Source: Methanobacteriota archaeon
Lineage (GTDB): Archaea > Halobacteriota > Methanosarcinia > Methanosarcinales > Methanoperedenaceae
NCBI GenBank assembly: GCA_018900975.1
Contig: JAHIFK010000217.1
Location: 1 to 7,960 of the forward strand
Direction of reading: 5' to 3'
Length of the DNA stretch: 7,960 bases
Shown here: piece by piece, positions 1 through 4,721 of the stretch
How the letters are laid out: each line of letters begins with the position of its first letter
How positions within the stretch are numbered: position 1 is the first letter of the stretch
Position numbers and translations under genes: made by a program
The notes under the pieces: generated by a model
Databases searched by the model: none
Told to the model about the DNA's origin: nothing
Seen by the model: only the letters and a program-made list of their open reading frames with translations

Positions 1-147
1 ACTATTTCAGATTACGCTTGGTTTTTTCCGTTTATTTCCTTACTGGGTTCTGTATTTTTCTTGCTAAGCCCTGATGTGACTTACAACGCAATTTCAAGGC
101 AGTACAAAAGCAGAAATAAGGAGTTAAAAGAATTTATCTTAAGATAA
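1..147 (+). CDS. 3' end of an unknown, probably membrane-anchored protein
   Basis: An open frame enters at base 1 and runs for 48 codons to TAA at 145-147. The visible part begins with a hydrophobic stretch (about residues 6-24, AWFFPFISLLGSVFFLL) that fits one membrane helix. It ends in a basic, polar tail (SRQYKSRNKELKEFILR) that would lie in the cytoplasm under the positive-inside rule. The family cannot be named from this fragment. The start lies outside the window. It is followed by a T-rich stretch (168-173) that could end transcription. The frame could be chance, but hydrophobic followed by basic order and a stop just before a promoter-like region favour a real gene. Confidence 0.45.
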   Translation, partial: TISDYAWFFPFISLLGSVFFLLSPDVTYNAISRQYKSRNKELKEFILR

Positions 148-171
148 AACGTATGTTTTAACGTATGTTTT
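148..171. repeat. 12-bp tandem direct repeat, two copies
   Basis: AACGTATGTTTT occurs at 148-159 and again at 160-171, perfectly head to tail, directly after the stop codon of the first frame. It ends in a T6 run that may serve as an archaeal transcription terminator. It could also be a small operator for the RHH gene downstream, because RHH proteins usually bind short tandem boxes. It shares the GTATG core with the repeats at 3598-3930. Confidence 0.6.
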
Positions 172-223
172 TTAATTTAAAGAGATATAAATGCCCTAAT
201 TCCGAAACACAGGAATAACAACT

Positions 224-261
224 CTTATATTGTATTGGGATGCACTACACCAATAAGGAGG
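224..261 (+). promoter_or_regulatory. Promoter (TATA-like) and strong Shine-Dalgarno before the first RHH gene
   Basis: CTTATATTG at 224-232 is a TATA-like element whose expected start of transcription is near 253. AAGGAGG at 255-261 is a near-perfect ribosome binding site, ending 4 bases before the ATG at 266. The TATA assignment is tentative in this AT-rich DNA; the ribosome binding site is clear and fixes the start codon. Confidence 0.45.
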
Positions 262-265
262 ATAC

Positions 266-460
266 ATGGAAAACCTACCATTTTCCCTAAGAATGAGGGA
301 AGACCTAGTGAAAAGAATTGATAAACTATCCGAGAAACGCGATATCCCGCGAGCGATCCTTGCCCGATCGCTAATCGCTGAGAGACTGGATCAGATCGAG
401 AAAGAAGACGCTGCCCCTGTAGCCTGCGCGCAATCAGAGCAGCGAAAACGACGAAAATAA
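266..460 (+). CDS. Small ribbon-helix-helix (CopG/Arc-type) DNA-binding protein
   Basis: This 64-residue basic protein has the layout of a RHH dimerising DNA-binding protein. A short strand (about residues 4-10, LPFSLRM) would enter the major groove, helix A follows (REDLVKRIDKLSEKR), then a turn (DIPR) and helix B (AILARSLIAERLDQIEK). The last 18 residues form a charged tail ending in QRKRRK. RHH proteins of this size act as plasmid copy-number repressors, partition proteins or antitoxins; nothing here decides which. No toxin-like partner is adjacent: the next genes are a 38-residue peptide and a coiled-coil protein with a similar N-terminus. The start is fixed by AAGGAGG 4 bases upstream. 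Candidate targets are the tandem 12-mers at 148-171 or the boxes at 1228-1552; that link is inference. Confidence 0.75.
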   Translation: MENLPFSLRMREDLVKRIDKLSEKRDIPRAILARSLIAERLDQIEKEDAAPVACAQSEQRKRRK

Positions 461-471
461 AAGGAGGAGCA

Positions 472-588
472 ATGAAAGAAAATCAGAAGGCGGCCCGCGA
501 AGACCGCCAAAATCCAGAGGATGCAAAGCCGCCTGGTATGGCTAGTATTTGTTTTTGGAAGTATATATTTTTTGGGGTGAGAACTTGA
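472..588 (+). CDS. 38-residue peptide, unknown function, coupled to the next gene
   Basis: ATG at 472 follows a very strong ribosome binding site (AAGGAGGAG, 461-469) and opens a 38-codon frame ending at TGA 586-588. The first 23 residues are polar and charged (MKENQKAARED then PEDAKPPG). The last 15 are aromatic and hydrophobic (SICFWKYIFFGVRT). I do not recognise the family. The stop overlaps the TTG start of the next gene (TTGA, 585-588), so its main role may be translational coupling, with ribosomes ending here re-initiating on the following frame. It lies 11 bases after the upstream RHH gene, so the three frames look like one operon. The strong ribosome binding site is the best evidence that it is translated. 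Confidence 0.55.
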   Translation: MKENQKAAREDRQNPEDAKPPGMASICFWKYIFFGVRT

Positions 589-1031
589 CCCGCGAACCAA
601 AATACAATAAGCAGTATGTGCTATGGCTCGCTCCCGTCCAACACGAATTCCTCATGGAAACGTACGGAAAAGGCAACATGGCACGTGCCGTCCGGAAGAA
701 AATAGATGAGGATATACTCCTGGACGGTAGAGAACTGCCAAAACTCAGAAAGGAATTTGAGGAAGTGGAACCCCACTACAACTCCCTAAAGAAAAAAATT
801 GCAGAACTCGAACTAATAGAAAAACAAAAAGAAGATGATCAGAAAACAAGGGAGAGGCACATCGAGGACGCGCACGAGAAACTGCTTGAAGCTCTTAAGC
901 GTGCATTATGGGAGCCTGAGCGGATCCAGAGAGCCACATATAAGATTTATGCCGATGCTACAGGGTTGAGCGTTCAGGAACTTATGGATTGGGTGAACGA
1001 GCAGGCAAAAAGAAGAGATGAACTGGAGTAG
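585..1031 (+). CDS. RHH-like N-terminus plus coiled coil, plasmid-type protein of unknown role
   Basis: The 148-residue product starts at TTG 585, preceded by GGGGTGAG (574-581) at 3 bases; an alternative TTG at 549 has no ribosome binding site and would add 12 hydrophobic residues. Residues about 7-38 (KQYVLWLAPVQHEF, then GNMARAVRKKIDEDIL) fit a strand followed by two helices, like a RHH fold. Residues about 50-105 are highly charged and heptad-like and should form a coiled coil (ELPKLRKEFEEVEP, KKKIAELELIEKQKEDD). A short globular tail follows (YADATGLSVQELMDW). The layout suggests a dimeric DNA-binding protein with an oligomerising stalk, as in small partition or copy-control proteins, but the family is not recognised. 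It is translationally coupled to the peptide before it by the TTGA overlap and sits just before the box cluster at 1228-1552. Confidence 0.7.
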   Translation: MTREPKYNKQYVLWLAPVQHEFLMETYGKGNMARAVRKKIDEDILLDGRELPKLRKEFEEVEPHYNSLKKKIAELELIEKQKEDDQKTRERHIEDAHEKLLEALKRALWEPERIQRATYKIYADATGLSVQELMDWVNEQAKRRDELE

Positions 1032-1090
1032 TTCTGGAACCTTGAAGCCTAGGTGAAAGAGAAAGCGAAAACAAGAGGGGACTAAAATAA
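991..1090 (+). repeat. Degenerate 60-bp-offset duplication of the gene's 3' end
   Basis: The last codons of the preceding gene (991-1031) resemble 1051-1091 after its stop: 22 of the first 30 positions match without gaps. In the same frame, the later copy reads VKEKAKTRGD and a stop, similar to VNEQAKRRDELE in the gene. This looks like an old partial duplication, or an earlier longer C-terminus cut short by the stop at 1029-1031. Confidence 0.35.
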
Positions 1091-1164
1091 GGGGAACAAA
1101 AGAGAAAAATATATAGCCAATAAAAACATAATGTAAGAATAGTCAAAAATACAGAATTTTACAC

Positions 1165-1327
1165 TGTTCTTTAGACAGTTGAATCGAGAAGGGGAGACGG
1201 AATACTGTCTAAAGGTTTTAATACATATATAGGTTTAGATTATATGTATATATACGAACAATCTACCAAAAAACGATAGGCGTACCCTTACCTGATTAAC
1301 AAATTAAAAATGTTCTTTAGACAGTTG
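1165..1327. repeat. 17-bp direct repeat pair with an inverted 11-bp copy
   Basis: TGTTCTTTAGACAGTTG occurs identically at 1165-1181 and 1311-1327 (146 bp apart). The core CTTTAGACAGT also occurs inverted as ACTGTCTAAAG at 1204-1214, so the first copy and the inverted copy form two facing half-sites with a 24-bp gap. Identical 17-mers in non-coding DNA are unlikely to be chance. They bracket the first of the TATAGGTT boxes and could be binding sites of a second protein. Confidence 0.7.
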
Positions 1328-1552
1328 TACGGGATGGATTTGAATTTGATGCGTCTGGACTGCTCTTTTTATTGTGTGTTATAGAGGTTTGAGTCATACC
1401 TATATATGTTCATCTTCAAATCTATATAGGTTTGGTTTATACTTCTATAGGTTGGCGCCCCTCCCAGACAGAACATATAGAGGTTAAGGGTAAACCTATA
1501 TACCTTTCAATTGTAAGATATATAGGTTAGGGCTTAACCTATATAGGTTAAG
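1228..1552. repeat. Cluster of CTATATAGGTT boxes (iteron-like) with a 20-bp palindrome
   Basis: Boxes related to CTATATAGGTT occur in both orientations: TATAGGTT 1228-1235; TATAGAGGTT 1380-1389; ACCTATATA 1398-1406 (inverted); CTATATAGGTT 1422-1432; CTATAGGTT 1445-1453; TATAGAGGTT 1476-1485; AACCTATATA 1493-1502 (inverted); ATATAGGTT 1520-1528; and a perfect palindrome CTTAACCTATATAGGTTAAG at 1533-1552 made of two facing boxes. This density of one motif marks a protein-binding array, most likely an iteron origin, a partition centromere or a large operator. The binding protein could be one of the RHH-type proteins encoded just upstream. Confidence 0.75.
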
Positions 1553-1821
1553 ACATCATTGCGTAACGGAATTGTTTCGGGAAACACACCCCAACGGCTC
1601 AACTTATTAAAATTCGCTACGCGCCGTAAAAATGATGGGGAAAAAAGAGCATTGGGGAAATACCAATAGGGGGTAGAAAGATATGACGTATATATAGTTA
1701 TATATATAGAAGGGGCTTACGGTATACCCCCATAGACACTTTTTCTTTTTTCGTTCAAACAGAAAAGAATGTTACTATCCAACTCCTTGTGCAATCCGGT
1801 TAATTCAGATGGACACGAACA

Positions 1822-1956
1822 CTAAAATGCCGCTGCTCTAAAAATATCCCGAAATTGACAGATCGTCCTGATCATGCACATTTCGCAGAACACACCGCAG
1901 ATCATCCTTTCAGTATCTTCGTCATCGCTGTCTAGGAAAAGTTCTGGTTCATCCAT
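1822..1956 (-). CDS. Possible 44-residue acidic, cysteine-containing protein
   Basis: On the minus strand an ATG at 1956 opens 44 codons to TAG at 1822. The N-terminus is strongly acidic (MDEPELFLDSDDEDTER). It is followed by a cysteine-rich part (MICGVFCEMCMIRTIC) with spacings C-x3-C-x2-C-x5-C, which could bind a metal ion, and a short basic tail. An in-frame stop lies just upstream, so no longer start exists. AGGA sits about 8 bases before the ATG, a weak ribosome binding site. The ordered charge and cysteine pattern argues for a real protein; the short length and weak signals argue against. No family is recognised. Confidence 0.35.
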   Translation of the reverse strand: MDEPELFLDSDDEDTERMICGVFCEMCMIRTICQFRDIFRAAAF

Positions 1957-2141
1957 AATTCAATCCTGGTCATGAGGATAGTATCAATTGTATCCTCTTA
2001 TAAAACGTAACGTTCTATTCAGGTTTTCAGTAGTGTTTTATCCTTATCTCCAACGGGTATGTGGGTATCACAACGTTATTTTTACTTTAATCCTGTTCTT
2101 CACACACGTATGGAAAAAAAACGCACATGCAGCCCTGCAAA

Positions 2142-2278
2142 GTGGCAACAATTTTGGCACAAAATGGGCATTATATTGGCATATAATTGGGCATTTTTCA
2201 ACGTTTTTTGGCATATAAATTGGCATTCTGGTCAGGAATTAGAAATATCTTGGCGTTTTTTGGCATATTTATTGGCAT
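2142..2278. repeat. Helically spaced TTGGCAT repeats (about ten copies) before the HTH gene
   Basis: TTGGCAT or close variants begin at about 2142 (GTGGCAA), 2154 (TTGGCAC), 2164 (ATGGGCAT), 2176, 2187 (TTGGGCAT), 2208, 2220, 2250 (TTGGCGT), 2260 and 2272. All face the same way, with steps of mostly 10-12 bp and gaps of about 20 and 30 bp, so the boxes fall on one face of the helix. The array ends about 20 bp before the TATA box of the gene at 2333. This is what an iteron origin or cooperative autorepressor operator looks like; the HTH protein encoded immediately downstream is the natural candidate to bind it. Confidence 0.8.
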
Positions 2279-2296
2279 TTTTATTCTTCATGAGGG

Positions 2297-2309
2297 GGAA
2301 ATATATTTC
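2297..2309 (+). promoter_or_regulatory. TATA box for the HTH operon; message probably leaderless
   Basis: GGGAAATATATTTC (2296-2309) carries a purine-rich TFB-type element followed by an AT core at 2299-2306. Transcription would begin about 25 bp downstream, near 2329-2333, which coincides with the ATG at 2333. No ribosome binding site precedes that ATG. Together these suggest a leaderless message, which is common in archaea. Confidence 0.55.
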
Positions 2310-2332
2310 AAGTTGGAACCCAATTATATTTT

Positions 2333-2977
2333 ATGGCAATCACCGATAAAGAGAAAGAAGAAATCCATGAACTCCTAAAACAAGGGATAAAAATCACAGA
2401 TATAGCGGATCAATTAGGTATATCAAGGGAAACGATCCGCAAGATAAAGAATGCCCCACTTCCCGATGGAAAGAAAGCAGACCTTGCAAATTTTAACAAG
2501 AGTTTTGAAGTCACCGGGGAAGAGGTCACAGCCGAAGAATTGTTAAAAGCTGTAGGAAGCCTTGCCCCCAAGATACTGAAAGAAAGGTTAGATGCAGGCG
2601 CGCTTGTCCTTAGTATTTGCGGAAACCACGCAGCAGCAGCAGGAATGAACCTTGAGGAATATCTTAAAACGCTGTTACTTTTTCCAGCAGAACTTGAGCA
2701 AGCGCGAATTGAGATCCAGAAACTAACAGATATAAATCAGCAGCTTCAAAATATGCTTGATCAGCACATGGACAGCGTCGCAATAACAAGGGCCGTGGAT
2801 CGAGCAATGGCACATGCCCTTGCATACGGGCACAATCAAATTAATATGGATGTTATTTTCGCATACGGGCAGTTCTTACAACGTCTAAAAACAGAGGACC
2901 CCCGGCTCTTCAATAACTTCAGAATGCTGGCATCACAGCCGGATTCACATACAATCGCCGAGGCAAGCCCAACCTGA
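2333..2977 (+). CDS. Helix-turn-helix protein, candidate plasmid replication/partition regulator
   Basis: The product has 214 residues. Residues about 8-40 form a recombinase/ParB-type helix-turn-helix (IHELLKQGIKITDIADQLG then ISRETIRKIKN), with DIADQLGISRETIRK as the classic core. The middle (about 60-110) is helical, with a small-residue patch (GNHAAAAGMNLEEYL). Residues about 113-137 look like a coiled coil (ELEQARIEIQKLTDINQQLQ). The C-terminal third is mixed helical, with a disordered tail. There is no catalytic motif, so it is not a recombinase or a known Rep enzyme. The gene starts at the first ATG after its TATA box, without a ribosome binding site. Ten phased TTGGCAT boxes lie just upstream, which makes it a likely self-binding regulator, iteron binder or partition protein. 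It is followed after 5 bases by the next gene, so the two form an operon. Confidence 0.75.
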   Translation: MAITDKEKEEIHELLKQGIKITDIADQLGISRETIRKIKNAPLPDGKKADLANFNKSFEVTGEEVTAEELLKAVGSLAPKILKERLDAGALVLSICGNHAAAAGMNLEEYLKTLLLFPAELEQARIEIQKLTDINQQLQNMLDQHMDSVAITRAVDRAMAHALAYGHNQINMDVIFAYGQFLQRLKTEDPRLFNNFRMLASQPDSHTIAEASPT

Positions 2978-2982
2978 TATAT

Positions 2983-3429
2983 ATGAAACTTCAACCTCTC
3001 TTTAATAAATTACAGACCACTCGTGACCGGATCGGGATTGCAAGAGTTCTTGTAGAGCTTGCATCGCGCGCAGAACACAACCCCACTCTGCAGGAAGTTC
3101 TCGCAAAAATAAGGCTTCCGTCGCCGTTTAATGTTGTGGAATATGTCCGCCCTGGGGATCGCCGGAAAGGGTACTGGGCGCGCATACCATATACCAGGGA
3201 GCATCCTTCGGTTGCTCAGGTGCAGGCAAGGCTTGAATTTTCAAAAATTAATTTTTCTCTATTCGGAACAAAGGGGACGGTAGAGAGACCGGACGGTACC
3301 CGCATAGGTCGTGTGAATCTTATTGTAGGGGATCTTATGCGCTCCCAGAGGATCGTCAGCGAAGAGGAGAAGGCTGACAGACAAAAGCAAAAAGCGATTG
3401 AGAGAATAGCGGCGGTTGCGCCTTCATAG
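2983..3429 (+). CDS. Conserved-looking protein of unknown function, second gene of the HTH operon
   Basis: The 148-residue basic product begins at ATG 2983, 5 bases after the stop of the HTH gene, without its own ribosome binding site, so it probably depends on upstream translation. Residues 1-45 are helical (LQTTRDRIGIARVLVELASR). A strand-rich middle follows (FNVVEYVRPGDRRKGYWARI, and FSLFGTKGTVERPDGTRIGR with VNLIVGDLM), then a charged helical tail (SEEEKADRQKQKAIERI). I do not recognise the family. Its tight pairing with a DNA-binding gene and phased upstream boxes suggests a partner function in plasmid or virus maintenance; this is inference. Codon use is clearly coding-like, and antisense frames over it are shadows. 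Confidence 0.7.
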   Translation: MKLQPLFNKLQTTRDRIGIARVLVELASRAEHNPTLQEVLAKIRLPSPFNVVEYVRPGDRRKGYWARIPYTREHPSVAQVQARLEFSKINFSLFGTKGTVERPDGTRIGRVNLIVGDLMRSQRIVSEEEKADRQKQKAIERIAAVAPS

Positions 3430-3441
3430 CCAAAGACCTGA

Positions 3442-3464
3442 CAGAATCTTTTTTCAGGGTTCTG
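3442..3464 (+). terminator. Candidate hairpin and T-run terminator of the HTH operon
   Basis: CAGAATC (3442-3448) can pair with GGTTCTG (3458-3464), with one G-T pair, around a loop carrying six T (3449-3454). It lies 13 bases after the last stop of the operon. Archaeal RNA polymerase stops at T-runs, so the T6 may matter more than the hairpin. Confidence 0.4.
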
Positions 3465-3597
3465 ATCGCTTCCGCCTAAAATTACCGAAAGAAGTTCCAT
3501 AAACACGATATGGCGCATTTTCTCCCCGATGCTATGATTGATATCCCCTCTTTGTTCCGGTCAATATTGCCCAGGCAAGGCTCTCAGGGAAGATTTT

Positions 3598-3745
3598 GCA
3601 TAACAGTTATGCGAAGTATGTACGGATATGCGTATTACATACTGGTTATGCACGGGTATGTAACATGCATAACAGTTATGCGAAGTATGTACAGGTATGC
3701 ATATTACATACTGGTTATGCATGGGTATGTACAGCGCATAACAGT
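3598..3745. repeat. Two 69-bp tandem repeats plus the first 10 bp of a third
   Basis: Units at 3598-3666 and 3667-3735 are about 90% identical, and GCATAACAGT at 3736-3745 starts a third copy before similarity stops. Each unit opens with GCATAACAGTTATGC (6-bp inverted arms) and contains GTATGTA facing TACATAC. Within the first unit, TATG recurs at 3608, 3617, 3627, 3647 and 3657, with an inverted CATAC at 3639, so the step is close to one helical turn. Frames reading through it on both strands give repetitive peptides and are artefacts. Confidence 0.85.
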
Positions 3746-3931
3746 CACTCTTTAGCTCCTGAATATCCGTTATGCATAATGCATATCTGTTATGCAAAGC
3801 ATGCAAAGTATGTACGTGACTGCATTCTACATAATAATTATGCAAAGCATACATAGTATGTATGGGTATGTACATGTATGTAAAGGTATATATTGCATAA
3901 CTTGCATACAGAGTATGCGAGGTGAATTTTA
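3746..3931. repeat. Continuation of the GTATG/TATGC repeat field up to the RHH start codon
   Basis: The same short words continue without the 69-bp order. A 25-bp near-identical pair lies at 3790-3814 and 3838-3862 (TTATGCAAAGCAT core, 2 mismatches, 48-bp step). GTATG recurs at about 3856-3881, and TTGCATAA with TTGCATACA sits at 3893-3909 around the expected transcription start. The field reaches the promoter of the RHH gene at 3932, which fits an autorepressor or centromere site. Confidence 0.7.
3885..3924 (+). promoter_or_regulatory. TATA box and ribosome binding site of the RHH gene at 3932
   Basis: TAAAGG (3881-3886) followed by TATATATT (3887-3894) matches a TFB element plus TATA box, predicting a start of transcription near 3915. 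GAGGTG at 3919-3924 is a good ribosome binding site, 7 bases before the ATG. Repeat boxes overlap this promoter, so the RHH product probably represses itself. Confidence 0.6.
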
Positions 3932-4186
3932 ATGGATACGTCAATTCGGCTCGATTCCGAGGTAAGAGATCGTCTTGCCTCCATGGGCAGTAAAAAAGAG
4001 ACCTACAATGCCATCGTCAAACGTCTGATTGAACGGCTTGAGAGACGGGATGACAGTTTCAAGACCGCCACAGTAGGGCAAAGTGGCATGGCTTCCATCG
4101 GCAGGCCCTACGCTGGGAGAATCATTGAATGGCATATAAGGCTAATGCAACATTTTAATTATTCCAAAAACATATGGTTAAGTTAA
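3932..4186 (+). CDS. RHH DNA-binding protein, C-terminus foreign and cut by an insertion sequence
   Basis: The present frame encodes 84 residues. Residues 1-40 are a typical archaeal RHH domain: strand TSIRLDSEV, helix RDRLASMG, turn SKKETYN, helix AIVKRLIERLERR. RHH proteins of this type act as antitoxins or as repressors that bind repeated short boxes; a large field of such boxes lies directly upstream. From about residue 45 (FKTATVGQSG onward) the sequence no longer looks RHH-like and matches the frame of the protease remnant after the insertion sequence. The last 15 residues (from RLMQHFNYSK) are encoded by the element's left end. The RHH part may still work alone, because the domain is complete. 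Start is fixed by GAGGTG and the TATA box. Confidence 0.65.
   Translation: MDTSIRLDSEVRDRLASMGSKKETYNAIVKRLIERLERRDDSFKTATVGQSGMASIGRPYAGRIIEWHIRLMQHFNYSKNIWLS
4137..4139. repeat. Left copy of the TAA target duplication
   Basis: TAA at 4137-4139 and TAA at 5439-5441 flank the element exactly at the outer ends of its inverted repeats. The restored reading frame across the empty site supports a 3-bp duplication on insertion. Confidence 0.6.
4140..4166 (+). repeat. Left terminal inverted repeat
   Basis: Begins GGCTAATGCAACATT and ends ATTATTCCA. It pairs with 5412-5438 read in reverse, differing at four positions (6, 12, 15 and 21). Confidence 0.85.
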
Positions 4187-4208
4187 TAGAAAATGGAAAA
4201 TAATTAAT

Positions 4209-4721
4209 ATGGAACTCTCCGATGATTTAAAAAATGTTTTCACAGAAACAGCTCAAATATTGAAAAATAGTGACCGTCGTATTTTCATGGCTCGTGTAGT
4301 CAAAGCCTTAGGTAAGGGTGGACAACGCTATGCTGAAGATGAATTGAATTGGAATCGTGATGTTATCAGGAAAGGCATGCATGAACTGGAAAGTGGTATT
4401 CGGTGTATTGACCATTTCTCTGGTCGAGGTCGCAAATCGATAGAAGAACATCTGCCCAACTTAATCGAAGACATCGATGCGATTGTAAAAGGACAAAGCC
4501 AAACAGATCCAACATTTAAGACCACACGTTTGTATACTCGTTTGAGTAGTGCTGAAGTTCGACAACAGCTCATTGAACAAAATGGGTACATAGATTCCGA
4601 TTTACCCTCAGAAGAGATAATTCGTCAAAAATTACAGAAACTTGGTTATCGTATGCGTTCGGTACAAAAAAGTCAACCTAAAAAAAAATTCCTCAAACCA
4701 ATGCAATTTTTGACCAACTGA
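4209..4721 (+). CDS. ISAzo13-type transposase, N-terminal frame (orfA)
   Basis: This frame encodes 170 residues, of which the first 160 belong to the transposase. Residues about 24-60 form a DNA-binding helix-turn-helix region (ARVVKALGKGGQRYAEDEL then NRDVIRKGMHELESG). The basic loop GRGRKSIEEHLPNL (about 73-86) and the stretch TRLSSAEVRQQLI with LPSEEIIRQKLQKLGYRMR are family hallmarks that precede the catalytic domain. At 4680-4688 nine A encode KKK; reading on in this frame gives ten unrelated residues and a stop at 4719-4721, whereas a -1 step at the A-run continues as IPQTNAIFDQL, as expected of the family. Alone the product could bind the inverted repeats and act as an inhibitor. The ATG at 4209 has only a weak ribosome binding site. 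Confidence 0.8.
   Translation: MELSDDLKNVFTETAQILKNSDRRIFMARVVKALGKGGQRYAEDELNWNRDVIRKGMHELESGIRCIDHFSGRGRKSIEEHLPNLIEDIDAIVKGQSQTDPTFKTTRLYTRLSSAEVRQQLIEQNGYIDSDLPSEEIIRQKLQKLGYRMRSVQKSQPKKKFLKPMQFLTN
4680..4688 (+). other. A9 run: -1 frameshift or slippage site joining the transposase frames
   Basis: Nine consecutive A lie after CCT. The two transposase frames differ by -1 exactly here, and the protein similarity switches frame at the run. Slippage of ribosome or RNA polymerase on A-runs is a known way to make full-length transposase at low level. One additional A would place both frames in register, so a one-base loss in the homopolymer, or a sequencing error, is equally possible. Confidence 0.65.

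Larger units (their letters stand above)
1032..1987. other. Gene-poor, AT-rich stretch with several repeat families; candidate origin or partition DNA
   Basis: No frame over 60 codons reads convincingly here. The stretch holds a repeated 17-mer (1165 and 1311), the CTATATAGGTT box cluster (1228-1552), a short inverted repeat GTTTCGGGAAAC near 1574-1585, a G-rich segment with three runs of four or five G (1636-1674), AT-only runs (1690-1710), inverted arms GGGGGTA and TACCCCC (about 1670 and 1725), and one small possible minus-strand gene (1822-1956). Dense repeats beside AT-rich, easily melted DNA and small DNA-binding protein genes is the usual look of a plasmid origin or centromere. That function is inferred, and no replication initiator gene was recognised nearby. 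Confidence 0.45.

Noticed and set aside
266..588. Toxin-antitoxin pair made of the RHH protein and the 38-residue peptide
   Set aside because: The peptide has no toxin-like motif and its clear feature is the coupling to the next gene; no RelE-, PIN- or MazF-like sequence is nearby.
391..600. Minus-strand 69-codon frame
   Set aside because: It is antisense to the RHH gene and small peptide, which have strong ribosome binding sites and family-like sequence.
1571..1592. Possible archaeal origin recognition box (TTTCGGGAAACACACCCC)
   Set aside because: It has the GGAAAC core, but the usual G-rich tail is replaced by a C-run and there is no second copy or nearby Orc1/Cdc6 gene.
1636..1674. G-quadruplex candidate
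   Set aside because: Only three runs of four or more G with long unequal loops; a fourth run lies about 40 bp away, so the case is weak.
1988..2378. Three overlapping plus-strand frames (64-97 codons)
   Set aside because: They read through the TTGGCAT array and AT-rich DNA, giving repetitive FLAYKLAFW-like peptides; none has a ribosome binding site and two overlap the start of the HTH gene in other frames.
3510..3944. Frames on both strands of the 69-bp repeat region, up to 127 codons
   Set aside because: The peptides repeat HNSYAKYV or HNQYVI units because the DNA is tandemly repeated; two strands cannot both be meaningful and no start signals are present.
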